Shown here one piece after another: positions 30,242 to 40,100 of a stretch of DNA of 64,000 nt; the stretch's first letter is position 1, and each line of letters begins with the position of its first letter. Under the pieces are notes generated by a model that saw only the letters and a program-made list of their open reading frames with translations, searched no databases and had not been told where the DNA came from. The position numbers and the translations under genes are program-made. The DNA is from Sergeia podlipaevii. Taxonomy: Eukaryota; Euglenozoa; Kinetoplastea; Trypanosomatida; Trypanosomatidae. The stretch spans positions 18,856 to 82,855 of the forward strand of contig JASANZ010002230.1 in NCBI GenBank assembly GCA_030849805.1, written 5' to 3'.

Positions 30242-30779
30242 TTTCTCTCTCTTTTTCAATGCAATTGTTGGAGGTGAGAGGTGGTATAGGTGGTATAGAA
30301 TGTAGTGATACGACAAAAAAGATGAACCTAAAATGTGTGAGTTCAGCGTATAAAAAATAAAAAATAAACCGTAACTACTGAGCATCCAATGAGAAAAGGA
30401 TTAAAAAAAAAACAGGAAAATCAGTGACAACGTCAGGAATAATATTAAATCTGATGTCCATGTGCTCTACAGCAAAGGGAGACCACAGAAAGAAAAGGTA
30501 ATTCTCCTCGCAAAATGTATATGTACATATATACGTATGGAGTGAATAAATAAAGCAAACATACAAAAAAAAAAGCCTGCAACATGTGTATCTAGTTGAA
30601 ATGAGTAAGTGTCAAAGACACTTTTCAGTTAACGATTTTGTTTTCTTTTTTAGAGCATTAACATGCCAAAAAAAAAGTAGAAGAGAAAGGTCATATAGCC
30701 AGTAAACAGTGCCCTGCCCCTCAATTATGGATCTTCACTATTGAAGATTGGAGATGCACTTTCAGTCCTTCTCACTCTT
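30242..30779. other. Intergenic spacer
   Basis: AT-rich spacer between PUS7 and the MYND gene. The coding-strand pyrimidine-rich stretch at about 30255-30315 is the likely trans-splice signal for the MYND gene. No gene seen. Confidence 0.6.
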
Positions 30780-33191
30780 TCACGCACGGGACCACCACTC
30801 GTCGCAGAACAGCACCTCGCGAAGAAAGACAGTCGCATAGCAGGAGGATGGCAAATAAAACGACAGTCGCGCATCCATGTCACCTGTCTCACTCGTGCTG
30901 GTCTCTAGAGATGCATCCTGCGGTACAACAAGAAGCGCACGCCATGATCCCGGCACAGGCACTCCCGCAACCTTCTTCTTATCAGATAAGTCTACAGAAC
31001 TCAAGCCCATCGCCTCACATGCATAATCCCCCGCAGAAGCCACAAGACCCTCAACAGATCTTTCTTCTGTGGGACTCAGCACGACAGCACTCGCGCGATC
31101 ACTGTCAATGCAATAGCCTCCTAGTGGAAGCCGCAACGATGCAAGTGCATCGCTTTGACTTTGCGTCAGCCGCCCTGCCTGCCGCTTCTGAACTATGAAA
31201 GAAGCGGAGAGATTGAAGAAGAGACTTTGAGCTGCATGCACCCACATGCTGCGCAAGGCAAAGGGCACACCATCGCATATCGCACGTTCACACACCCGCG
31301 TCCACAACGGTGACTCCTCTTCAACGTCCTGCTTAGAAAGAGAAAACTCAGAAAAATACATCCGGTACGTCTGCCGCAGCGCGTGCGTCATCACCTGCGC
31401 GTCACGAGACGCACGAGGAGCAAAGCGGGACTCCATCTTGGCTGGAAACTCTGCGTATACCTCTGGACAAGCCCGATACAACGACCGGACAGCGGCCACG
31501 TAACGCCCAGCGAAGAGATGAACTCCCGTGTGATCCTGCACATTCAACACCGACTCACTGAAGCGCTGCTGGCCAAAGTAGTTGATGAAGCCGCAATTCG
31601 TCACCATCTCAAAACGCGCTCGCAGCGCATCCAACACCACCACCTTTGCAGCTGCATCTACAGTGCCAGCAGCATCACTCTCACGTGAAACGTTCTCGCA
31701 AGAGCCCCAGATCACGCTGCGCAGTCGTACGCTGAACCAATTACCACTAAGCTCGCCAATATGAATAGGCGCCTTGAAGGTCCTGGGTGCGCGCCACAGC
31801 ACCTGCAAGTAGCTCCGCTGAGGATCAGTTGGCCACCGCAATGTGAGAAGAGTCCCGCACTTGTGCGCATCACCATCCAGTGCTGGGCTACCTAGCGCAC
31901 CAGAAGCCTTAGTAAGAGGCACAGAGCACCGCTGATACGTGACAGCCTTCTTGTCCTTCATCCCCGCAATCGTTACCTGGCCCTCAGTCGCAGATAGGTG
32001 CATAGCCAACAGCTTCCTCATCTCTGCTGTATCCAAGTTTCGCTTCTTGACAATCATATACACGTACTCGTCAGTGCTTGCCGCTACTGCTTCCGTACCA
32101 GCAGAAGCAGAAGCATCACCATCCTCATTTCGGCCGCGGCGTACACCAGCCATGTGGCTCCGTGGTGGCTGCACGCGCATCGTAACGCAGCCTTCCGTCA
32201 CCTGGCATTTGATGAACGGATAGAAGCGGCGCATGATGCCATGAAAGGCTCGCCGTAAATCCTTCTCGGAAAGTGTCGCCATCGCAGCATCTGCCGTCAC
32301 ATCGTTCGCCTCCAGTGGTGGAGCCTCCCGATAATAAGCTCGGAGTACTTGCCCAGATAATGATGGAGAAGCAGAGGAGAGGGAGGCGCGGGCAGAAGAA
32401 GTAATGCTCTTGGCTGATAATCTGTGAAACAGTTCACGGTCGGCGTCTGCCAGCTTCGGGTCGGCCAGAGTCTGCGCTCTAGACCAGAGGGCTATTGCTT
32501 CTGCCACCTCCTGATTAAAAAGATAAGTGAAGAAGAGATAATGCGGATCCACAATCGCGTAAAGCACTTCATCCTTCTCTTCCCCTTCTGTGCTTCCAGG
32601 TGAAAAATCATTAGTAAGGCGAGTGCGCGTGCGTATGTACGTGTAACTAGCTCTCACCCCGCCATGAAGCAACTTGCGCTCAGTCTTTGAGTAGGCCGCC
32701 CAGCTGAGAATACACTCCCTCTGAGACCACCATGGCCGATTCTTCATCTCCTCGTCATCTGCGGCTGAAGAAGGCCTACCAGTAGATATCTCATGAACAA
32801 GAAGACTCAGCTCATTACTGGTAAGAGAGAGAGCCTGGGCGGCCACCGCCTCTAATGTACCTAACGTGGCAACGAGGCGTGTGTCACTGGCGTCGAGAAG
32901 CGCCTCAACATCGAGGATGGGCTCTGGCGCAGTAGCGCTCTCTGTCACGTCAACAGATGCATCGGTGACATCCCCCAGGACAGATTCACACACGTTGACG
33001 GATGCTGGGAAAGATGACGCAGAAGCTCCTCCTGCGCCTTCAGCAAAGTCGTACGTGGCGCTGTCGGTCCGCTTGCCCGCACGGTCCACCTCAACCACAA
33101 CGAAGTCCTCTGGCTCTGACTTCAGCTGGCCAGTAAGAGGCTGGCCAGTTGGTGGAACCCAGAAAGCTGAGATACCACACGCCCGGAGCAT
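30780..33191 (-). CDS. PUS7: tRNA pseudouridine synthase, TruD/PUS7 family
   Basis: 803 residues from the ATG at 33191. TruD-family hallmarks are clear. An N-terminal EDFVVVEVDRAGK strand lies at about residues 28-40. The catalytic segment GMKDKKAVTYQ has Asp413 as the expected nucleophile. The sequence NYFGQQRF lies further on, with a C-terminal VLSPTEERSVEG segment. KKRNLDTAEM (about residues 382-391) matches the conserved lead-in to the active site. PUS7 isomerises uridine to pseudouridine in tRNA, U2 snRNA and some mRNAs, in nucleus and cytoplasm. The protein is longer than bacterial TruD (about 350) and similar to yeast Pus7 (676), with low-complexity insertions around residues 50-150, 260-280 and 355-375. 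Family assignment is secure. Confidence 0.95.
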   Translation of the reverse strand: MLRACGISAFWVPPTGQPLTGQLKSEPEDFVVVEVDRAGKRTDSATYDFAEGAGGASASSFPASVNVCESVLGDVTDASVDVTESATAPEPILDVEALLDASDTRLVATLGTLEAVAAQALSLTSNELSLLVHEISTGRPSSAADDEEMKNRPWWSQRECILSWAAYSKTERKLLHGGVRASYTYIRTRTRLTNDFSPGSTEGEEKDEVLYAIVDPHYLFFTYLFNQEVAEAIALWSRAQTLADPKLADADRELFHRLSAKSITSSARASLSSASPSLSGQVLRAYYREAPPLEANDVTADAAMATLSEKDLRRAFHGIMRRFYPFIKCQVTEGCVTMRVQPPRSHMAGVRRGRNEDGDASASAGTEAVAASTDEYVYMIVKKRNLDTAEMRKLLAMHLSATEGQVTIAGMKDKKAVTYQRCSVPLTKASGALGSPALDGDAHKCGTLLTLRWPTDPQRSYLQVLWRAPRTFKAPIHIGELSGNWFSVRLRSVIWGSCENVSRESDAAGTVDAAAKVVVLDALRARFEMVTNCGFINYFGQQRFSESVLNVQDHTGVHLFAGRYVAAVRSLYRACPEVYAEFPAKMESRFAPRASRDAQVMTHALRQTYRMYFSEFSLSKQDVEEESPLWTRVCERAICDGVPFALRSMWVHAAQSLFFNLSASFIVQKRQAGRLTQSQSDALASLRLPLGGYCIDSDRASAVVLSPTEERSVEGLVASAGDYACEAMGLSSVDLSDKKKVAGVPVPGSWRALLVVPQDASLETSTSETGDMDARLSFYLPSSCYATVFLREVLFCDEWWSRA

Positions 33192-34004
33192 CTACGAAGC
33201 GACTGCGGCTGCTAATTTTTTAAAAAAGAAAAAGACAATTTACGTGAGGCCTAAACATAAAGTGAAAACAGCATATAATGATAAAAAAAATGAGTAGCGC
33301 AGATACATAAAAAAAAAAAAAATTGAGAGAAGAAAACACAATATGTAGTGAACAGCGAAGGGTTCTCTCTCCAACCCAATTTATGCACTCGAAAAATAAG
33401 TCCATGTAAAAAAAGAAAAATGCTTACTCATAAAAGCAAGAGATTAGCAGAAAGCAACAGACAGCATTTTTTTCCCTTCTTGAAGTGAATGGTGGATACT
33501 GGAGATATTCAGAACGGTAAAGCGAAAACAAAGTATATAAATATTTTCTGTTAGCTGTGTGTGTCTGTGTGTGTGTGAGAGAGATACAAGGTACAAAGAG
33601 TGCGGCCTACACTCTGCATGAAAATAAAAAGAAAAGCGATCCCGCCGTTAAATAGAAGTAAAGACGGAGAGTCCTATTGTATTTCCCCAGCAAAATCTAA
33701 CTTCGCTTGACATGTGACTGGATCGCAAGCACATAAAAAAAAAAAAAAATCACCCCGCGGAAAGTAATCATGATAATAAGAACGTCAACGAGTATCAATG
33801 GGATAAATATGTATCGTTCCGCATCTCCCTTGGCGCCTGAAAGTTCATTTTTTTACTTTTACTATTGCTGTTGTGTGTGTGCTCCTCAGCTGAACCGCCT
33901 CATTGCTTGCTGAGAGGGCACATCTCTTCTATCCAAAGCTACGTGGCAATAATAATAATAATAAAGTGCTCTCAAGTGTACATGGGCAACGAAAGAAAAC
34001 ATAT
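33192..34004. other. Intergenic spacer
   Basis: AT-rich spacer between the lipase gene and PUS7, with A-runs at 33308-33321 and 33735-33749 and an ATA array at 33950-33964. No gene seen. Confidence 0.6.
33212..33213 (-). promoter_or_regulatory. Likely SL trans-splice acceptor for PUS7
   Basis: The coding strand has GTCTTTTTCTTTTTT, then AAAAAATTAG; this AG leaves a 20-nt leader. A second AG follows three nt later. Confidence 0.5.
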
Positions 34005-36179
34005 CTACCTCTGCATCTCCAAAGACTCAACCTTGGTGGCTTCGGCAAGAAGACATGTGTAGCGGTTCCGCAGCCTGTGAATGGTACGAAGATAGAAGAC
34101 GGGAAAGTGGTGAAACACAGCCTTTGGGGTCGTCATAAGCTGCTTGCGCCACGCAGCCTCCACAGGCACCTCCAGCAGGGTCCGCTTCAGACGATCTGGT
34201 GTGTTAAGGAGTGTGCCAGGAATCGCCAGTGTCGGCAGGCGCGCATCCGTCACGTCTTGAAAAATGCGTCCAGATCCACGGGTCCCATGCTGCTCCGCCT
34301 CCCCCTTTCCGTCCTCATTACAGTTTGCTTGGTTGCAATCATCGCGCAAGAACGTGTTCCGTATTGCGCGCACCTGAAGACGACTTACCATATCCTCCCC
34401 AAAGGAGAAGGTGATGAGTCTGGAGCCAGAGCGCACCTCCTCCGCGCGCAGCAGCTCGTTAAGGCGACACACCACCTTCTCCTCTACAACAGGAGCGGCC
34501 GCGAGTGCCACTGTCTGCACGCGGCTGAAGGGAACAAGAGATGTGCTGCTGATAGAAGGTGAATCACCAAAACAAAAAAACAGATGGAAGAGCGTAGCCA
34601 GTATGCCACCGAGTGAATGCCCGGTGATAATGAGTTCGTATTGAGGGTATAGAGCGTAGACCTTCCTAAGCGCAGGCAGCACGTGCACGCTCGCCTCCAT
34701 GATAGAAGCATAGAAACCTAGTGGAATACGTGTGCGCAGCTTCTCTTTACCCTCTGCTGCTCCATCATCAGATACCTGAGAAACGCGATTGTACGTAGTG
34801 CCTAGTCTGGCTTGAACGACAGTAGGCAGGCTATCGAGAGACTGTATCGCGGTCGTCGCGCCTCCCACCTGCACGCCATACAGCTCCGAGGCAGGCCCCA
34901 GCAAGTCCACCTCGGCGTAGCCCTCTGTCATGTCCACTACCACCTCAGCCATGCAAGCTGTGCCCCGAAACGCGAGCACAACCCGTTTAGCGTTATGATC
35001 CAGCACGATAGAATAGCAAGGCTGGTTCAGGTGTATAGAGTAGCGGCTAGCAACCACTTCAAGCAAAGGATCCTGGTGCTCACCTTGCAGCATACGCCGC
35101 ATAGACTCAACCTGCTCCTCAGAGGTTGCGCAGACATACCGGCGGTGGGGCTCCGCAGCCAGCATGGCAGCCTCCTGAAAGCTGTTAAAGTAGCCCAGTT
35201 CATAGGGAAGCCCGTAGACTGCGACTGCAAAGCGAGCAGTGTAGGCGGCGAGCTCAAGCAGATCAGTACGACCAGCGAGATACTTGATGCGCTGTGCCGC
35301 GTCACGCTCTTTAGACCTCTGCCGCTGCAGCTGGTTCTCCGCCTCTGCCCACGCCCTGTACTGGGCAGCGTAGTAGATACTATTAGAGAGCGCTTGCTTC
35401 CCGTGGGTGGCAAGAGCACGACTTGATATACCGGAGCGCCGCAGTTGGGCATAGAACTCGTTGGTGACCTGGCGAGAAAAAGTAGAGAAAGACGGCCTCC
35501 CCAAGACCTGGACAAGAAAGGGATCTAAGTAGCGCACCTCCGCCACCTCTGTGTCGTCCATAAAGGTGCTGCCAATGTCACTAGAAATGGGCTGCAAGAT
35601 CGCCTCCTCCTCGACCTCCTCGTCCTCCTCGTCCTCGTCTCGTTCTGCCTCGCTACCCCGTTGCGGCGCAGCTATCGCGAGAGCGCCAGTCATCGACGCA
35701 ACATTCCCTTCTGCAGGCATCTCCGCTGTTCCTGTCACATCCCCATCCGTTTCCTGAAACCCATCACAAATATCGCACCGATAGCATGCAGGGCGATGTG
35801 GCACGACATTCGGATGACAAGACTGGGTCGTTGCTCGCCCCCGCCACAAGCGCCGTCCCTTCCACATGACACGACCGTTACCCGGCAGCAATGACTGAGA
35901 CACAGGCTCCTCCGCGCCGCTGTTACTTAGTGGCGGCCTCGTTGGTCCAGCAATACACGTGGTAACAATGTACGGCGAGACCCGCGGGGTACACAGTGTG
36001 TACAGGGGGTATCGGCAGCGGCAGACAGGGTCTGGATCGCCCTCTTGGGGGATACGATGCGGTACGGTATAGACGCAGAGTGGAGCAGTCCATGTCTTGA
36101 CAAGAGACTGAAGGCGTGATGAGGCAGTCCGCTGAGACTCCTTGGAGGGAGCCATGCGGATGTGCCGAAGCATGGACAT
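34005..36179 (-). CDS. Class 3 lipase (diacylglycerol lipase-like)
   Basis: 724 residues from the ATG at 36179. The longer frame would need a GTG start and lies upstream of a T-run and AG. The alpha/beta-hydrolase core is clear: VVLAFRGT (about residues 400-408, oxyanion region) and ITGHSLGG with the nucleophile Ser522. A downstream FGEDMVSRL supplies a likely catalytic Asp, and an HH pair in VFHHFPVFYL a candidate His. This order is that of class 3 lipases related to sn-1 diacylglycerol lipases. These release fatty acids from diacylglycerol or other glycerolipids. The roughly 270-residue N-terminal part has paired Cys and His (CHPN, CYRCDIC) that might bind metal, and an acidic tract (DEDEEDEEVEEE). 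No convincing membrane helices are seen in the chosen form, unlike animal DAGL. Confidence 0.88.
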   Translation of the reverse strand: MSMLRHIRMAPSKESQRTASSRLQSLVKTWTAPLCVYTVPHRIPQEGDPDPVCRCRYPLYTLCTPRVSPYIVTTCIAGPTRPPLSNSGAEEPVSQSLLPGNGRVMWKGRRLWRGRATTQSCHPNVVPHRPACYRCDICDGFQETDGDVTGTAEMPAEGNVASMTGALAIAAPQRGSEAERDEDEEDEEVEEEAILQPISSDIGSTFMDDTEVAEVRYLDPFLVQVLGRPSFSTFSRQVTNEFYAQLRRSGISSRALATHGKQALSNSIYYAAQYRAWAEAENQLQRQRSKERDAAQRIKYLAGRTDLLELAAYTARFAVAVYGLPYELGYFNSFQEAAMLAAEPHRRYVCATSEEQVESMRRMLQGEHQDPLLEVVASRYSIHLNQPCYSIVLDHNAKRVVLAFRGTACMAEVVVDMTEGYAEVDLLGPASELYGVQVGGATTAIQSLDSLPTVVQARLGTTYNRVSQVSDDGAAEGKEKLRTRIPLGFYASIMEASVHVLPALRKVYALYPQYELIITGHSLGGILATLFHLFFCFGDSPSISSTSLVPFSRVQTVALAAAPVVEEKVVCRLNELLRAEEVRSGSRLITFSFGEDMVSRLQVRAIRNTFLRDDCNQANCNEDGKGEAEQHGTRGSGRIFQDVTDARLPTLAIPGTLLNTPDRLKRTLLEVPVEAAWRKQLMTTPKAVFHHFPVFYLRTIHRLRNRYTCLLAEATKVESLEMQR

Positions 36180-36862
36180 CCTGACACACCAACTACGCAA
36201 CACAGAGTAAATCTTTAAGGATTCGTCGCTTCTTCCCAATACAAAAAAAAAACAGCAGATACAAGACAAAAAAAAGATGGAAAGTAATAATAATAGTGCT
36301 TGTGAGATTTTATGCGTATAGGTGTGCCGCCTGCACTCGTTGCTCACCGTTCTCCGGCAGTCACAAGAAGAAGTCCAGAGAATGAGAAATGCACACGCGA
36401 GAAAGCAATAATGTACTTCTGTCCTTATACACCTTTGATATATATATATAAAAAAATGGAGGATGTTTAAAAAAAAGAAAAAAATGTTTTATGCTAAATA
36501 GAGTAGAATGTAGTGTGCAAGTAGAATGCTAGTGATAGAGCATATCATCAAGTGTGTTCTTACACACCAAACAACGACCATATATCTACCGAAAAGATGT
36601 TTTGTATTCGAATTCCCTCTCATTTTGAAGAGAAAAGAAGAGGGGGCTGTAAATGTGTATGCTCATTACACCTCTACACGGTCTCTTTCATAGCCGAACT
36701 GTCATGAAGAGAGAAAGGAGGGTAGGTAGGTGTGGAAGTACCTACATAAAAAGATTTTAAAAAGAAAGAATTGTACAAGAAAAAGAAGACGCAAAAAAAA
36801 AAAAATGCTATTCAAGCACATACAAAATACAAATATACAAGATAATGGTTGCACAAAGCTCT

Positions 36863-36905
<43 letters not shown>

Positions 36906-37142
36906 GGAGAGAGAAAGAGGGGGAGAAAAAGAAAATAACTAAAATGAGTCACGTGCCGTTCAAAAAAAAAGTGAGGGATATAATAGAGAAAAGAGAGATA
37001 TCTTTAAAAATATATATATATAATCTAATGCAAGACCCTCACCGTCATTTCTATACTCACCACACAAATGTACGAACTTTTCTCACTCTCTGTGTCTCTC
37101 CCCCTGTCGCCTCCTTCCTCTTCCCATCTTTTCTAAATGAAC
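36180..37142. other. Intergenic spacer with microsatellites
   Basis: Spacer between the B-box gene and the lipase gene. It has a TA array at 36863-36886 running straight into a GA array at 36886-36905, plus many A-runs. No gene seen. Confidence 0.6.
36232..36233 (-). promoter_or_regulatory. Likely SL trans-splice acceptor for the lipase gene
   Basis: A run of ten T on the coding strand (plus 36243-36252) followed by GTATTGGGAAG; this AG leaves a 52-nt leader and excludes the longer GTG-initiated frame. Confidence 0.55.
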
Positions 37143-40100
37143 CTAGTACAAGTCGCTAATCGGTGCCACGCATATCTTAACAATGTTGTCGCGCGCAAGC
37201 TTGTCTGTGCGCATGAGGTCCTTGCGCCTCAGAAAGGGAAACACACCCCAACCCTTACCACTGAAGGACTCGGTCCACCCGTTCACCTTCCACTCTGTCC
37301 ACGATACCTCTGAGAAGGCGATGACACGAAAGTCAAAGCGCATGCGGTGCCCGCACGGAAACAGAAAGAGGCCGAGCCACTGCTCCTCTCCAGCGGCGTT
37401 CGTAATAGACGCATCCTCAAAGGGGCTAGACGCACGGCCAAAGTTAGTGCCAGTAGACTTGTGACGTCCCACAAGACCGCCTGCCAGATGGGATGGCTCA
37501 TTATATTGAGATGGTGGCTGCCGAAGGTCGGGTCTCGATGAAGGCGGGTCAATGAGAAGCGGTGGAGGTGTACGGACTCCATCGCTGGCTCTCGCAGACG
37601 CAGCACCAAAGTCAATCTCATACGGGTTAGGAGCAGACCCATCGGTGCATCCATACGCAGGTGCGGTGCTAAGAGCGGCAAGACCACCACCTCCACGGCC
37701 TCTACCATCGGCTGCGAAAGAAAAACTTAGCGCTGCATCTGAAGACGCTGGCAGGGGGGCAATACGCAACTCCCACTGCACGCCTAGTAACCGGAATGGA
37801 GTAGAACACACCGCCATGGTCTGCCCCGGGCAGAAGAGCTGTGTAGCGTCCTGTATAGACCATATGTGCCCGCGCTGTAGATCCAGCAGGCACCTCTCCA
37901 TCAGAGGAGATGCACGGTACGTACCACCGCCTGGGCTGCGACAGCGTCGGCCTGTGCTCACGGAGCTTGTGTCTCTGCCTGTGTGTCGATCTCTATTTTG
38001 AGAAGGTTGCGGCTGTTGTGCATCATCAGCCTCGCTGAAGGAAACAGACTGTCTGCTAACAACCCCAGAAGGACTGCGTATTGGCGAAACATTCGTAGAC
38101 CAACGGTCATAGCGCGACGATGAAGGTGGCGAGGAGGTTGTTCTGCGGATACCTTCCGTGCCGGTATTGATGTGCAAAATGTGACTGTTCACTGCATCAG
38201 TGGCAACCGGTGAAGCCACTCCCGGTGCCACTGCTGAACTCCTCTTGTCGCTGTCAGTACCATCTCCTAATGCTTCAATCTGGCGACGAATAAGATCCAC
38301 GTTGATTGCCCCGAGCATGACGTCCACCCGCTTGTTGGCGCCTCGTACCATATCAACAGCGCTCGCCAATCTGGTTTCCTCCGCCTTATCAGCCAGTTTG
38401 AAAGAGTTCTGTGCGTCACACATCAAACGTGGTCCCAAACGGGAAAACTGTAGTAGGGCACCCAGTGGGGGTTGTGTCGGAGCGGCAACCTGTCGTTGAT
38501 TACCTGCCGACTGAGGGGGAGCCCTCAAGGAGGCAAGCGCGTGCTCCAACGGTGCGAGAGCACGCTGGTACTTGGCCCTCACCTCACTAGCCTCCCGCAC
38601 TGGCGGTGTTAAGAGACCGGACTGTTCCGTCAGCTGCCTAAACAGGGACCGCTCTCGCGCATCGAGTGCCTTGCGTAGCTCGGCAAACTGACCACGCAGC
38701 TGTAGAACGCGATGCCGATGCCGTCTCTGCATTTCCGTCTGCTCCGCAGCGAGTTGTGCCTCTACACGGGCAAAGTGATCCCGCCACTGGTTCAAGTCGT
38801 GACACAGCGCCTGCATCTGTCGCCGCACCCGGGCAGCGTGCACCTGTGCCTCCTCCACCTCATGACCCCTGTGCGTGCCAACACTGGCGCAGTATGGGCA
38901 GATGAGCTCGTCGCACAGTATGCAGTGTAGGGCGGTAAGCTGTTGTGGGTGCACAGGACACTGAATTGGATTGAAACGTGGCCCAGAAGCAGCAGCACCA
39001 CCACCAGCAAGAGACCTCAATGGCCGCTCGTGTGACGGAGACGACTCAAGTGCGGGCGGCATGGAGGCACCTGGAGGAAGCGGTCGTGAAGCATCACCAC
39101 TGTATGCAGACCGCATCAGCGACGACGAGGCAGGTAGCTTCCCAGACACAGCAGCGCCTCTGCTCGGGCTGTGCAAAGCGTAACCAGAAAGTGGCGCGCC
39201 TGTGTTCATTGAAAGTCCGTTATCGTTACTGCTGATTTGACGCCGTGGGTTGGGTGGAGGGGAGTACCGGCCTGGGCCTCCCTCCGCGGTCGGCTCTCGC
39301 GCAGAAAAGCGCGGTGGACTCGCGGCGCCGCTCCCGCTCGGGTCGTAGCGATACTGAGAGGAGGGCAGATCCGTAGTTGACTGCTGCATCCCTGGCCGCC
39401 TCGACAAGGACCCCTGGGGACTAGAGCTGTCAAGAGAGTCCTCTCGCCTACGCGGTGACATCTGTCGTTGTTGCTGCTCACGCCGCGGATGCATTCTACT
39501 TGCTGAAACACTTCTCGGGCTTGGCGCTGGCGATGAGGCCAAGAGCAGCGGGCCTTCAGCATAACTGACGTGCATGTTGGGTGCACCGCGATGGCTATGA
39601 TTGTCATCTCTGAGAAGAGCCGCGTCTGCGCTGCTAGGTCGTGCTGGCGCCACACTCGGTCTTATAGACTCGCCCGCGATAGGTGCGGCAGCCGCTACGG
39701 AGTGCGAGCGACGTCGCCTACCGTTTCCCAGTGTAGAGCTATAGAGCGACCCGACAGACGCATCCAGCTCATGTTCACGACTTTGCGGCGATAATATCGA
39801 ATACACTTCCGCAGCTGGAAACGCCTCCGTGGAGGATGCCGGCAGGAGAGGTGGTATCGTGCTGGCACCCGCGCCGACCCAAGATGGAGATGTAGATGGA
39901 CTGGGTGAGGAAGGGCTCAAACCGCCCTCTCCACCGGCACCTGATACTCCACTGGGCTCATCACGCTTGCGCGGAAACACTGTCAGGACATATCTCGGGA
40001 GTGCTTGATGGCTCACATGCACTCGCACTTGCGTCACGTAAGGTAGCTGCCGGGTCCATTGCATTGCCTTTGGTCGCTGATCTCGCAGGTTGGTGTCCTC

